From Flavobacterium sp. (GTDB taxonomy: Bacteria; Bacteroidota; Bacteroidia; Flavobacteriales; Flavobacteriaceae), in contig JADBYA010000026.1 of assembly GCA_020403245.1 (NCBI GenBank), positions 42,984 to 106,983 of the forward strand: 64,000 bases of DNA. Direction: 5' to 3'. The notes under the pieces were generated by a model that saw nothing but the letters and a program-made list of their open reading frames with translations, searched no databases and was not told where the DNA came from. Both the position numbers and the translations under genes were made by a program. The first letter of the stretch is position 1. Each line of letters starts with the position of its first letter. Positions 26,427-35,738 of this stretch are shown here, piece after piece.

Positions 26427-26749
26427 TACAACTGTCGTTTTATTGGGCCTGTCAAATCTTCGATATCTTGAGTGGCTTTTTGAACTGGATTGGTCAAATT
26501 AGAGTCCAAACCTTCTTTCACTTTTTCTACTTCTGAAGAAAAAGAAGAAGTCAAATCTTTTAATGAAGTATCTATTCCATTGGCATCTGCTCCTTTTTGA
26601 ATTTCACTTTTAATTTCGTTGGTTGCATTTTTCAATTGGGCCATAACTTTTCCCAAAGTTCTTGCTATTTCAGGAATTTTATCCGAACCGAAAAGCATTA
26701 ACGCTATGAAAATGATAAAAAGTAGTTCGCCACCGCCAATTCCAAACAT
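26426..26749 (-). CDS. tatA: Sec-independent protein translocase TatA/TatB-type subunit
   Basis: A 107-residue protein has one N-terminal helix (MFGIGGGELLFIIFIALMLF), the FGSDKIPE hinge and an amphipathic helix (IARTLGKVMAQLKNATNEI), the standard TatA plan. The acidic tail is longer than in minimal TatA, so a TatB-like role cannot be excluded. tatC is not nearby. Confidence 0.88.
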   Translation of the reverse strand: MFGIGGGELLFIIFIALMLFGSDKIPEIARTLGKVMAQLKNATNEIKSEIQKGADANGIDTSLKDLTSSFSSEVEKVKEGLDSNLTNPVQKATQDIEDLTGPIKRQL

Positions 26750-26794
26750 ACTAATGAGTTGCTAAATTTAAAGTTGTAAAGTTACAAAGTTCTT

Positions 26795-29044
26795 CTAATC
26801 AAATTTTGATTTTTCAATTGTTTTTGGCCAAGAATTATTGGAAGTATCGATATCTGCAGTTTCTAATTTTGGATCAACTAAAATTTTGGAAATGACTTTT
26901 TTGGTAGCAAAAGTTCTGCTTACTTCTTGATCATTCTTTCTCCAAATTTGAGCGGGAAAATAATGACTCTCTGTAGTACCATCTTCAAAAGTTAGTTCGA
27001 CAATTATTGGCATTACCAATCCACCAGGTTTATCAAAAGTAACTTGATAAAAGTACTTCGGCTCATTTAATTTTGCCTTTTCTTCTGGGGTAAAATTTTG
27101 ATTAACATACTCATCTAAAGCTTTATAATCAACTATTTTAAATGGCTTATTCATCTCTGATTTATAATCTTCACTTCCTTCGGCAACCATATAAACCATA
27201 GCACCTATTTTTGTATCACGGCGACGTCTTGTCTTCATAAATTCGGCTACTTCTTTGGTAGGATCGCTACTTACAAAGTATTTCTTCACTTCCTTTATCC
27301 CAATATCATTATAATCTGTAGTGTAAAACCACCCTCTCCAAAACCAATCTAAATCGACAGCTGATGCATCTTCCATTGTTCTAAAAAAATCTTCTGGTGT
27401 AGGGTGTTTGAATTTCCAACGATTGGCATAGGTTTTAAATGCATAGTCAAATAACTCATGCCCCATGATGGTTTCACGCAGAATATTTAATGCCGTTGCT
27501 GGTTTACCGTAGGCATTATTTCCAAATTGACGAATACTCTCTGAATTGGTCATAATAGGTTCTAAACCTTTTTGATCACCACTCATATAAGGAACAATAT
27601 TTTTTGCTGGCCCTTTTCGAGTTGGAAAATTAGGGTCAAAAGATTTTTCAGCTAAATATTCTAAAAAACTATTCAATCCTTCATCCATCCATGTCCACTG
27701 GCGCTCATCTGAATTGACAATCATTGGAAAATAATTGTGCCCTATTTCATGACAAATCACTCCTAGCATTCCGTATTTGGTTTGATCGGTGTACTTTCCA
27801 TTTTCATCAGGACGACCATAGTTCCAACAAATCATTGGATATTCCATACCTTGATCTCGAGCATTTATGGAAATGGCTTTTGGATAAGGATAGTCAAATG
27901 TAAAACTGGAATAGCTTTTTAAAGTGTGCGCCACAATTCGTGTTGAGTATTCTTCCCAAAGCGGATTTCCTTCTTTCGGATACAAAGAAATTGCCATTGC
28001 TGTAGTATTCCCGGTTTTAACAGCCATCGCATCATAAATAAATTTTCGTGATGTTGAAATTCCAAAATCACGAACATTTTCTGCTTTGAATTTCCATGTT
28101 TTTTTAGCGGTTGAAAAACCTTTTTCTCGTGCTTCGGCTTCTGCCTGAGTCACTACAATTACGGGTTTATCAAATGATTTCTCGGCCAATTGATAACGTT
28201 GTAGTTGTTCGGGAGTAAAAACTTCGCTTCTATTTAATAATGTTCCTGTTGCTTCAAGAATATGGTCGGCCGGAACGGTAATGTTTACTTCAAAATTCCC
28301 AAAAGGCAGAGCGAATTCACCTGAACCCCAAAACTGCATGTTTTGCCAACCTTCAACATCATTATAAACAGCCATTCGTGGATAAAACTGTGCAATAACA
28401 TAAAGATTATTGCCGTCTTTGTCAAAATGTTCATAGCCCGAACGTCCACCATCGATTGTATAATTATTAATATTATACCACCATTTTATAGAGAAAGATA
28501 TCTTTTCACCGTGTTGTAATAACTTTGGCAATTCTATTCGCATCATCGTTTGATTAACGGTATATTGCATTGGTTTTCCTTTGGAATCTTTTACATAGTC
28601 TATATTAAATCCTCCATCAAAATCTTCTTCCAAATACTTTCTTGAAAAAGCTTGAGTTGAAAAAACAGGGTCTGTTTTGTTGCTTTCTACCAATGGAGAA
28701 TTTGAATTTTTCGCTTTTTCGTTTTGATCTAATTGAATCCATAAATAATCCAATGCTTCTTTAGCGTTGTTAGTGTAAGTAATTGTTTCTGTACCATATA
28801 ACTTTTGGTTTTTATCATCCAGTTCAATATCCATTTTATAATCAGCTTGTTGCTGATAATATTCTGGTCCAGGAGCGCCGGATGCTGTTCGATACATATT
28901 GGGTGTAGCCAATAGATCATACATTTGTTTGAATTTATCTGGGTTTCTATATTCTGAACTTTGCTTTTTTGATGTTTCTTGTGATTGAGATACACTAGTT
29001 GATATAACAAATAAAAAAGATAAAATAGTAGTTGTATGTTTCAT
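26795..29044 (-). CDS. M1-family zinc aminopeptidase-like metallopeptidase
   Basis: A 749-residue exported peptidase has a signal peptide (MKHTTTILSFLFVISTSVS) and the zinc motif H432-E433-I-G-H436 with the third ligand E455 in WMDEG, giving HEXXHX18E. The GAMEN exopeptidase loop is replaced by QGMEYP, as in many Bacteroidota members. It is expected in the periplasm or on the outer surface. Three small envelope genes follow upstream on the same strand. Confidence 0.88.
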   Translation of the reverse strand: MKHTTTILSFLFVISTSVSQSQETSKKQSSEYRNPDKFKQMYDLLATPNMYRTASGAPGPEYYQQQADYKMDIELDDKNQKLYGTETITYTNNAKEALDYLWIQLDQNEKAKNSNSPLVESNKTDPVFSTQAFSRKYLEEDFDGGFNIDYVKDSKGKPMQYTVNQTMMRIELPKLLQHGEKISFSIKWWYNINNYTIDGGRSGYEHFDKDGNNLYVIAQFYPRMAVYNDVEGWQNMQFWGSGEFALPFGNFEVNITVPADHILEATGTLLNRSEVFTPEQLQRYQLAEKSFDKPVIVVTQAEAEAREKGFSTAKKTWKFKAENVRDFGISTSRKFIYDAMAVKTGNTTAMAISLYPKEGNPLWEEYSTRIVAHTLKSYSSFTFDYPYPKAISINARDQGMEYPMICWNYGRPDENGKYTDQTKYGMLGVICHEIGHNYFPMIVNSDERQWTWMDEGLNSFLEYLAEKSFDPNFPTRKGPAKNIVPYMSGDQKGLEPIMTNSESIRQFGNNAYGKPATALNILRETIMGHELFDYAFKTYANRWKFKHPTPEDFFRTMEDASAVDLDWFWRGWFYTTDYNDIGIKEVKKYFVSSDPTKEVAEFMKTRRRRDTKIGAMVYMVAEGSEDYKSEMNKPFKIVDYKALDEYVNQNFTPEEKAKLNEPKYFYQVTFDKPGGLVMPIIVELTFEDGTTESHYFPAQIWRKNDQEVSRTFATKKVISKILVDPKLETADIDTSNNSWPKTIEKSKFD

Positions 29045-29103
29045 AGACTTTATATATTGACGGTAAAAGTAAAATTATTTTAATTGTTGAAATATAATGA
29101 AAA

Positions 29104-29604
29104 TTATTTTAACATTCCTTTAGTTGTTTCACTAGATAACAGCAAACTTTTTTTAGTTCCATTGTTGTTAAATTGTATAATATTTTGTTGTTCTGGATGA
29201 ATTTCTATGAGAATAGAGTTTTCAATTGCTAGGGAATTAATTTTGGATACATCCTTGATGTTTAAATAACAAATAATAACATTGTCTTCTACCTCATTAC
29301 TCAAATAATTCATGGCTTGTGACCTTCCGTTTACCGTCAATTTGAAATTTTCTGAGAGGTATTTTTTCAATAAAACAATATCCTCTGAAGTTTCTTTGTC
29401 AGTACCAAGAAAAGTGGTTTTATGGTATTGATTTTTTAACGCATCGTTCAAATCATCAGCAAAAATACGAGTTGTGATTTGAATCATTTTCTTCTCAGCC
29501 ACATAATTTATTTGATAAATAGCACTATAAAACCTATGCAAACCCATAGCTGTACTAACGAAGAATAAAAATACTAAAAATATGATTTTAATGGTTTTGA
29601 TCAT
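29104..29604 (-). CDS. DUF6702-type exported protein
   Basis: A 166-residue protein starts at the ATG at 29604 (MIKTIKIIFLVFLFF). A longer frame to 29652 would overlap the upstream gene and lack a signal peptide. The content HRFYSAIYQINYV and ITTRIFADDLNDAL recalls the DUF6702 proteins that stand next to M1 peptidases in Flavobacteria. The function is unknown, and the family call rests on memory. Confidence 0.65.
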   Translation of the reverse strand: MIKTIKIIFLVFLFFVSTAMGLHRFYSAIYQINYVAEKKMIQITTRIFADDLNDALKNQYHKTTFLGTDKETSEDIVLLKKYLSENFKLTVNGRSQAMNYLSNEVEDNVIICYLNIKDVSKINSLAIENSILIEIHPEQQNIIQFNNNGTKKSLLLSSETTKGMLK

Positions 29605-29623
29605 TACTGCCGAATAAGTGAAT

Positions 29624-30367
29624 TTATTTCTTTTGTACTTTAATTTTTTCAAATTCGCTATTTTTAGAAATCAAAAAGTCCATAATTTCAAAATCTGATT
29701 TTGCCTTAAAAGAATTGAAATCTATTGGGTCTTTTTCACAATACAATAAAAACAATCGTATTTCTTCGTCTTTGAGTTGCAATGTTTTTTTATAAAATCC
29801 ATAATTTAATTTTTTCATCACTATTTCTGTAAAAGGCATCTCATTTTCGCCATCATTATTTGATTTTTTCTTTATCAACTTCAAGACATCTTTATATAAT
29901 CTGACAAAATTTACCCCATTTACAATTGTTCCATTGTAAATATTTGGGTTTACGGGTGAGGATTGATTATCATCAAAATATTGCTTGTCTACAATTTTTT
30001 GTGAGTTAGCTATTTTTGGTTTTAACTTTTTATTACTTACAACAACTTCTTGTAATTTGTTGACAAATGCATCCAATTCTATCGTTAAAACTTTTTGACT
30101 CATTTGATTTTTTGAAAGCACTATTTTTTTTGATTTAAATGACAAACTAGAAAAAAACAAGGTGTCATTGGGTTGCGCTTTTAATTCAAAAACACCATCG
30201 GTGTCGACAGCAGTTCCTGTGTTTGCATTAATATTAAAAACTACCACGTTGTCAACTTTTATGGAATCGTTTACTACTTTACCGTGCAAAATTTTACGTG
30301 AATCTATTTGGGCAAATGACAGCTGAAAAGCTAAAGTGGCAAAAAGTACTATGGTTGTTTTTTTCAT
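29624..30367 (-). CDS. Carboxypeptidase-regulatory-like domain protein
   Basis: A 247-residue exported protein has a signal peptide (MKKTTIVLFATLAFQLSFAQ) and an N-terminal beta-sandwich like the regulatory domain of TonB receptors: ILHGKVVNDSIKVDNVVVFN, GTAVDTDGVFEL, DTLFFSSLSFKSKK. The C-terminal half (about 120-247) is helical and lacks known motifs. It is the second of two similar genes in tandem with 30409-31170. Confidence 0.75.
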   Translation of the reverse strand: MKKTTIVLFATLAFQLSFAQIDSRKILHGKVVNDSIKVDNVVVFNINANTGTAVDTDGVFELKAQPNDTLFFSSLSFKSKKIVLSKNQMSQKVLTIELDAFVNKLQEVVVSNKKLKPKIANSQKIVDKQYFDDNQSSPVNPNIYNGTIVNGVNFVRLYKDVLKLIKKKSNNDGENEMPFTEIVMKKLNYGFYKKTLQLKDEEIRLFLLYCEKDPIDFNSFKAKSDFEIMDFLISKNSEFEKIKVQKK

Positions 30368-30408
30368 TTATCGTTGATATAAAACCTAATTTAATTCTAA
30401 CACTAAAA

Positions 30409-31170
30409 TTAGTCTTTTTTTGTTAGTAATTCCAAGTATTTTGTCGCTAATTCCGCAAAAATAAATTTTGCCATTGATTTATTCTTCGAATTGATTTCAT
30501 TTACTAGTCTTGGTTCTTCAATGGCATAATACCAAAAACCTTTTACATATTCTTGAGGTATTTTTAAATTGTTGCTAAAATATTCTGGGTCGAATTGGTA
30601 TTCGATTTTTTTTAACAGCATTTCTTTTTTCTCCACTTCAAGTTCTTTTTTCAGCATTGCAGTTCTGCCTGTAATCGCATTAATAATGGGATCTAATCCA
30701 ATTGACCCACCCATCATTAGACCAGCATTAGCCGTTGGATCAAAATCGGCTGCGGTCTTTAATCTTCGTTCCGCTGGTGTATATTTTTTGGCGGGTTTTT
30801 GTAAAATTCCAAGCGAAACAGCATTGATATTTTTATATTCTTTTATTTCTACTTCATCCAACGCAATCACTTTTGGATTTAGTGATGAAACAAAAAGGGA
30901 TTTAGCCAGATCCGATTCTTGTATGATAACTTTCTTGGTTTCTATTTGTATACTAGAAAATTGAATGGTATCGCCAACCTTTACAAACATGGAATAATCT
31001 CCTTTATCATTTGTAATAGTTGTTGTTTCCGAGCGTAGATTAGTAACATTTACATCGGTTAAATTATTTACTGAACAAACTATTTTCCCTTTCAAAAAAA
31101 CTAATTCCGTTGATTGAGCAAACCCAAAAATTGGAAAACAAAAAAACAAGAATAGGATTTGAAATTTCAT
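30409..31170 (-). CDS. Carboxypeptidase-regulatory-like domain protein (paralogue of the next gene)
   Basis: A 253-residue exported protein has a signal peptide (MKFQILFLFFCFPIFGFAQ) and the same N-terminal domain as its neighbour (VFLKGKIVCSVNNLTDVNV, DTIQFSSIQIETKKV). The remaining part includes YTPAERRLKTA and DPIINAITGRT. It is the first gene of the cluster that ends in the M1 peptidase. Its -7 box is 6 nt from the ATG. Confidence 0.75.
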   Translation of the reverse strand: MKFQILFLFFCFPIFGFAQSTELVFLKGKIVCSVNNLTDVNVTNLRSETTTITNDKGDYSMFVKVGDTIQFSSIQIETKKVIIQESDLAKSLFVSSLNPKVIALDEVEIKEYKNINAVSLGILQKPAKKYTPAERRLKTAADFDPTANAGLMMGGSIGLDPIINAITGRTAMLKKELEVEKKEMLLKKIEYQFDPEYFSNNLKIPQEYVKGFWYYAIEEPRLVNEINSKNKSMAKFIFAELATKYLELLTKKD

Positions 31171-31175
31171 TGATA

Positions 31176-31183
31176 CAAAATTA
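31176..31183 (-). promoter_or_regulatory. -7 box at the 31170 gene start (near-leaderless)
   Basis: Minus-strand TAATTTTG is followed by TATCA and the ATG at 31170, so the transcript should start at or beside the ATG. Confidence 0.55.
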
Positions 31184-31263
31184 AATATCTTCTAACCTCA
31201 AAAATGTATAAAATTTTAATGACAGCGTTGTAAAATTATGTTAAATAAATTTCGCAAAAACAG

Positions 31264-31271
31264 TACATTTG
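31264..31271 (+). promoter_or_regulatory. Predicted -7 box for pepE
   Basis: TACATTTG fits TAnnTTTG. The predicted leader is about 13 nt. Confidence 0.6.
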
Positions 31272-31290
31272 GTCAAAGAATAATGTCAAA

Positions 31291-32001
31291 ATGAAAAAAC
31301 TAGTTATTGCCAGTACCTCAACCCTTCACGGTGGAAATTATTTAGACTATTTATTGCCTACTTTGGAAAATCATTTTAAAGATTGTAGTGAAATACTATT
31401 TATTCCTTATGCTCGTCCGGGTGGAATATCGCATGATGATTATACGGCAATTGTTCGTTTGGCTTTTGCCAAAATTAATAAAACCGTAAAAGGATTGCAC
31501 AAATTTGAAAACCCAATTCATGAAATTCAAAATGCTCAAGGAATTTTTACTGGTGGTGGCAACACATTTTTATTGGTTACTCAATTGTATGAAAATAATA
31601 TTATGGAAGTTTTGGCAAAAGTGGTTGAAAATGGAACGCCCTATTTGGGTTCGAGTGCTGGAAGTAATATTGCTGGTTTGACCATGCAAACTACCAATGA
31701 TATGCCCATTATTTATCCTCCGAGTTTTAAAACGCTGGGCTTACTACCTTTTAATTTAAACCCACATTATCTCGATGCTGACTTGCAAAGCAAACACATG
31801 GGAGAAACCCGCGAAACGAGAATAAAAGAATTTCATGCTTTTAACACTATTCCAGTTGTAGGGTTGCGAGAAGGTAGTTGGCTGCAAGTTACTGGCGAAA
31901 AAATAATCCTTAAAGGAAATTTAACCGCTAGAGTTTTCAAACAAAATAATACTCCAATAGAAGTAGAACCTGAAACGGATTTAGCTTTTTTAGGAAAATA
32001 A
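31291..32001 (+). CDS. pepE: Dipeptidase E (Asp-X dipeptidase, S51)
   Basis: This S51 serine peptidase cleaves dipeptides with N-terminal aspartate. The nucleophile motif LGSSAGSNIAG is near residue 128, with GIFTGGGNTFLL before it and NPHYLDAD after it. The 236 residues match PepE, and no signal peptide is present, so it is cytoplasmic. Confidence 0.9.
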   Translation: MKKLVIASTSTLHGGNYLDYLLPTLENHFKDCSEILFIPYARPGGISHDDYTAIVRLAFAKINKTVKGLHKFENPIHEIQNAQGIFTGGGNTFLLVTQLYENNIMEVLAKVVENGTPYLGSSAGSNIAGLTMQTTNDMPIIYPPSFKTLGLLPFNLNPHYLDADLQSKHMGETRETRIKEFHAFNTIPVVGLREGSWLQVTGEKIILKGNLTARVFKQNNTPIEVEPETDLAFLGK

Positions 32002-32148
32002 AAAAACCAAACTTTCATTTGAGGTTTAGAGCGAAAGACCTACCAAAGGCAGGCAGGCGTGGCTTCGCGATAGTCATTGGGATATTTCCAAAGCTCGCAA
32101 CTCACCTCTATAAAATAAAAAAACCCCAAACTTTCATTTGAGGTTTAG
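32002..32148 (-). repeat. Duplicated tRNA-Gly 3' end plus terminator region
   Basis: On the minus strand the tRNA tail and terminator (CTTCCGCTCTAAACCTC..., terminator at 32119-32148) are followed about 110 bp later by a degenerate copy (CTTTCGCTCTAAACCTC... at about 32009-32040) that ends in a similar T-run. The segment in between holds GATAGTCATTGGGAT, like the palindrome at 22451. It could be a relic of a second tRNA or of an integration site. Confidence 0.65.
32119..32148 (-). terminator. Terminator of tRNA-Gly
   Basis: On the minus strand the stem AACCTCAAA / TTTGGGGTT (one G-T wobble) is followed by T7, directly downstream of the tRNA. Confidence 0.75.
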
Positions 32149-32221
<73 letters not shown>

Positions 32222-32340
32222 ATTTTGTGAGTGCAAATATAAAGAATAACTTTCCTTTGATGCAAATTTTTTTTGGGAAAAATATTATTTGAAAACTTTC
32301 GGAATTATAAAACAAACAAAAACATTTAGTTGAGCAGAAC

Positions 32341-33048
32341 CTAAGAAATTAATTTAGCTAAAATTTCTTGTTTGGCAGAAGGATGATAAATAAACAAACA
32401 AGATTTATCTTTAATTGCCTCTATTATTTTTCCATTCAGTTCTACTGGAACAGCAGGACAACCTTGACTTCTCCCTAATCTTTTGTTTTGTTTTATAAAT
32501 GATTCAGACACATAATTGGCACCATGAACTACAACAGCTCTTTCTCTAGCTTTATCATTCAACCCCTTTTCAAGACCGTCAAGCTTTAAAGATTTACCGT
32601 GTTTACCATTATAAATTTCAGCTGTGGCATAAAACCCTATGCTGCTTTGGTAAGACTCTGCTCTGTTTGAAAATTCTTTAGCAAATTCTTCGCCTGTATT
32701 TCTTCCATGAGCCACTAATGTTTGAAACAAAACGGTGTTTTTTTCTAAATCAATCACCCACATTCTTTTAGTATTTGAAGACAAACTAAAATCGACAAGT
32801 GTTAAAATATTTTTTTTAATTAACCCTTTTTCTTTAAGAATATAAAACCCATCCAAAGCAAGGGTAAAGCTCTCAAAACTTGGCAATGCAAAAGAATTGG
32901 CATCTAACTGATTGTATATAGATACATTTTTTGAAACTGATTTAGCTTCTATAACAATACTGTTTTTTTTGGATTTTTCGTTGCTGGGTAAGTTCGTAAA
33001 CGACATCAGCAAAAGAACAAAAAATAAAGGGAAAAACTTATAATTCAT
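32341..33048 (-). CDS. Murein L,D-transpeptidase catalytic domain family protein
   Basis: A 235-residue exported protein has the signal peptide MNYKFFPLFFVLLLMSF. It shows the YkuD-like pattern VVVHGANYVSE...GRSQGCPAVP, with His and Cys as the catalytic pair, in the variant typical of Bacteroidota (YkuD_2 type). It may cross-link or process peptidoglycan, which would suit an mDAP-type wall. The promoter is at 33086-33093. Confidence 0.82.
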   Translation of the reverse strand: MNYKFFPLFFVLLLMSFTNLPSNEKSKKNSIVIEAKSVSKNVSIYNQLDANSFALPSFESFTLALDGFYILKEKGLIKKNILTLVDFSLSSNTKRMWVIDLEKNTVLFQTLVAHGRNTGEEFAKEFSNRAESYQSSIGFYATAEIYNGKHGKSLKLDGLEKGLNDKARERAVVVHGANYVSESFIKQNKRLGRSQGCPAVPVELNGKIIEAIKDKSCLFIYHPSAKQEILAKLIS

Positions 33049-33085
33049 TGAATATAAATAGGTTTATAATTAGATTTGGATATGG

Positions 33086-33093
33086 CAAATATA
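33086..33093 (-). promoter_or_regulatory. Predicted -7 box for the L,D-transpeptidase-like gene
   Basis: Minus-strand TATATTTG. The expected transcript start is near 33079, about 30 nt before the ATG. Confidence 0.6.
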
Positions 33094-33212
33094 TATTATC
33101 AATCATGTAAAAAAAAATATTATTGCTTTTTTTAAGTAAATTTTAATTATTATCATTCCATTACTATTTTTCTTATTTTTGTATGTGGACTTGTAGATAT
33201 CAATTATTTAAC

Positions 33213-33220
33213 TATTTTTG
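33213..33220 (+). promoter_or_regulatory. Predicted -7 box for the 33242 gene
   Basis: TATTTTTG 22 nt before the ATG. A second TATTTTTG lies at 33174-33181. Confidence 0.5.
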
Positions 33221-33241
33221 TAGTCCCTAACCCACTACTAT

Positions 33242-35698
33242 ATGCCCAAGTATTCGTACTTTTTTTTTATAGTTTCAATTCTATTTACAAGCATTGTTTA
33301 TAGTCAAAAAAAATCTCTTCAAGCAATACGGATAGATAGTAAAATAATCATTGATGGAAAGTTTGATGAAAGTGCATGGCAAGTTGCTCCCGTGGCAAAA
33401 AACTTTGTTGAAATATTTCCAGACAACGGAAAACCAATACCAGAGAATAAAGATACCGAAGTTAAAATTGTCTACACTGATGAAGCTATTTATGTAGCAG
33501 CAATTCTTCATGATGATGAGCCAAGTAAAATTCTATCTGAGTTGACTTTGCGTGATGATTTTGCAACGGCTGATCACTTTGGTGTTTTTTTTAACGGATA
33601 CAATGATGGTCAACAAGAGTTTCGTTTTTTTGTAAGTGCCGCAGGTGTTCAACAAGACTGTATCTATACTGAGAATACTGATGAAGATTTTACTTGGGAC
33701 GCTATTTGGGAAAGTAAAGTTAGAATTACTGATAAAGGATGGGTTGTTGAAATGAAAATTCCTCTTGCTGCACTGCGTTTTCCTGAAGCTGAAAAACAAA
33801 TTTGGGGTTTAAATTTTTATAGAGAGCCAAGACAAAGTAGAAGTCAAAATACCTGGAGTTTAATTAGTAACGAAATAAATAACGAAAGTATTCAAGCGGG
33901 AATTTTGGAAGGAATTGAAAATATAAAAACCCCAACTCGATTATTTTTAATTCCCTATGCTTCCACTTATTTGACTGGAAATGCTACTCAAAAAACAACT
34001 GGCGAAGTTCGAGGCGGGTTGGACATAAAGTATGGTTTAAGCGATGCTTTTACGCTTGATGCGATTTTAGTGCCTGATTTTGGTCAAGTGCGGTTTGACA
34101 ATGTTGTGTTAAATCTTACGGCTTTTGAACAACAATTTGCAGAAAACCGTCCTTTTTTTACAGAGGGAACAGATTTATTTAACAAAGGAAACCTTTTTTA
34201 CTCCCGACGAATTGGTGAAGTCCCATTTTATGAAGTGGCTGATAACGAAACCGTTCTCGATAGTCCTAGTGCCATAAGATTGATTAATGCCGCGAAGGTT
34301 TCGGGGAGAACTAAAAATGGATTAGGAGTTGGCGTTTTGAATGCAGTAACAGAAAATACATCTGTGACCATCAGAAACGAAGATACTGGTGAAAATAGAA
34401 CCATGCAAATAGCGCCAGTTTCAAATTACAATATCACAGTGCTGGATCAACGATTTAGAAAAAATTCTTCAATAGCTTTTGTTAACACCAACGTACTTCG
34501 GAATGGTAGTTTTAGAGATGCTAATGTTTCGGGCTTAGTTTGGGACTTAAACACTAAGTCAAATTCTTTTAATATATCGGGAGATTTCAAATATAGCTAT
34601 GTAAACGAAGAACCAAATCTTGAAGATAAACAAGGAATTAGTTCTTTTTTCAATTTTGGGAAAACAAAAGGGAAATACAGGTTTAGTACCGGTGGTGTTT
34701 ATGTGTCGCAAGATTATGATATCAACGACTTAGGAATTAATTTTCAAACCCATTATCATGGACTTTATCTCAATCAAAATTATAGAATTTTAAATCCAAC
34801 TAAACTTTTCAATTCCTTTAGTGTCAATTTTAATAATTATCTTGAATTTGACAATAGAACAGGAATGTTGCAACAATTCAACATAAGAAGCGGGGTAGAT
34901 CTTACAACTAAAAAAAATGATTATTTTGGTTTTGGTATAAGAGCAAGACCTGTAGCGGTTGCCGATTTTTACGAACCGCGTTCTATTAACGAAGAAAAAT
35001 TTGTAATGTACCCGGGAAGAATAGGCGGTCTTATTTATTTTTCATCCAACTTTAATAGAAAATTTGCAATTGATTTAAATCCTTTTGTGACCAAATTTTT
35101 TGACCAAGGATGGCTCAATTATGGCTTTACAATAAATCCTCGATATAGATTTAGTGATAAATTTTCATTGGTTTATAATTTTTATTACGACCGAATCAAT
35201 AACGATGTTGGCTGGATTGCCTTTGACGAAAATGATAATACTATTTTTGCCCGTAGAAAAAGAATAACAATTGAAAACACTATACAAGGTAAATTCTCAG
35301 TGAATGAAACTATGAATTTTAACCTTAACCTACGTCATTACTGGTCATATGCAGTTAATAATGATATATTAACTTTACAAGATGATGGAAGTTTATTACC
35401 TAATAATGATTTTACAACCAACAGAAATAGAAATTTAAATTTATGGAATTTAGACTTTTCCTATGTGTGGTGGTTTACTCCGGGTAGCCAAGTTACTGTT
35501 TTATACAGAAATAATTCTCAGCTATTTAGCAGGGATTTTTCAAGAGAATTCAGCTCCAATTTTAGTGATGCTATCAATTCACAGAATCTGAACCATATTT
35601 TCTCCATCAGCGTACGTTATTTTATTGACTACAACTCGGTTAAAAATTCAAGACTTTCCAAAACTTTTACCAAACCTAAGGAGAAAGTCCGTTTTTAA
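33242..35698 (+). CDS. DUF5916 outer-membrane protein with CBM9-like N-domain
   Basis: An 818-residue exported protein. A signal peptide (to IVYSQ) is followed by a carbohydrate-binding-9-like beta-sandwich at about 20-210 (IIDGKFDESAWQ, DHFGVFFNGYNDG, WGLNFYREPRQ). The rest is a long beta-barrel of alternating strands, with NRPFFTEGTDLF in the linker and an aromatic C-terminal region ending RYFIDYN. Proteins of this build are common in Bacteroidota outer membranes; the ligand is unknown. Confidence 0.82.
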   Translation: MPKYSYFFFIVSILFTSIVYSQKKSLQAIRIDSKIIIDGKFDESAWQVAPVAKNFVEIFPDNGKPIPENKDTEVKIVYTDEAIYVAAILHDDEPSKILSELTLRDDFATADHFGVFFNGYNDGQQEFRFFVSAAGVQQDCIYTENTDEDFTWDAIWESKVRITDKGWVVEMKIPLAALRFPEAEKQIWGLNFYREPRQSRSQNTWSLISNEINNESIQAGILEGIENIKTPTRLFLIPYASTYLTGNATQKTTGEVRGGLDIKYGLSDAFTLDAILVPDFGQVRFDNVVLNLTAFEQQFAENRPFFTEGTDLFNKGNLFYSRRIGEVPFYEVADNETVLDSPSAIRLINAAKVSGRTKNGLGVGVLNAVTENTSVTIRNEDTGENRTMQIAPVSNYNITVLDQRFRKNSSIAFVNTNVLRNGSFRDANVSGLVWDLNTKSNSFNISGDFKYSYVNEEPNLEDKQGISSFFNFGKTKGKYRFSTGGVYVSQDYDINDLGINFQTHYHGLYLNQNYRILNPTKLFNSFSVNFNNYLEFDNRTGMLQQFNIRSGVDLTTKKNDYFGFGIRARPVAVADFYEPRSINEEKFVMYPGRIGGLIYFSSNFNRKFAIDLNPFVTKFFDQGWLNYGFTINPRYRFSDKFSLVYNFYYDRINNDVGWIAFDENDNTIFARRKRITIENTIQGKFSVNETMNFNLNLRHYWSYAVNNDILTLQDDGSLLPNNDFTTNRNRNLNLWNLDFSYVWWFTPGSQVTVLYRNNSQLFSRDFSREFSSNFSDAINSQNLNHIFSISVRYFIDYNSVKNSRLSKTFTKPKEKVRF

Positions 35699-35714
35699 AA
35701 CTAAATATATGCCG

Positions 35715-35722
35715 TACCTTTG
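35715..35722 (+). promoter_or_regulatory. Predicted -7 box for gpmI
   Basis: TACCTTTG 17 nt before the gpmI start. Confidence 0.6.
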
Positions 35723-35738
35723 TTCAAAATAATTCCTG

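Noticed and set aside
30569..30964. 131-codon plus-strand frame
   Set aside because: Antisense to a well-supported carboxypeptidase-regulatory-like gene; no motif of its own.
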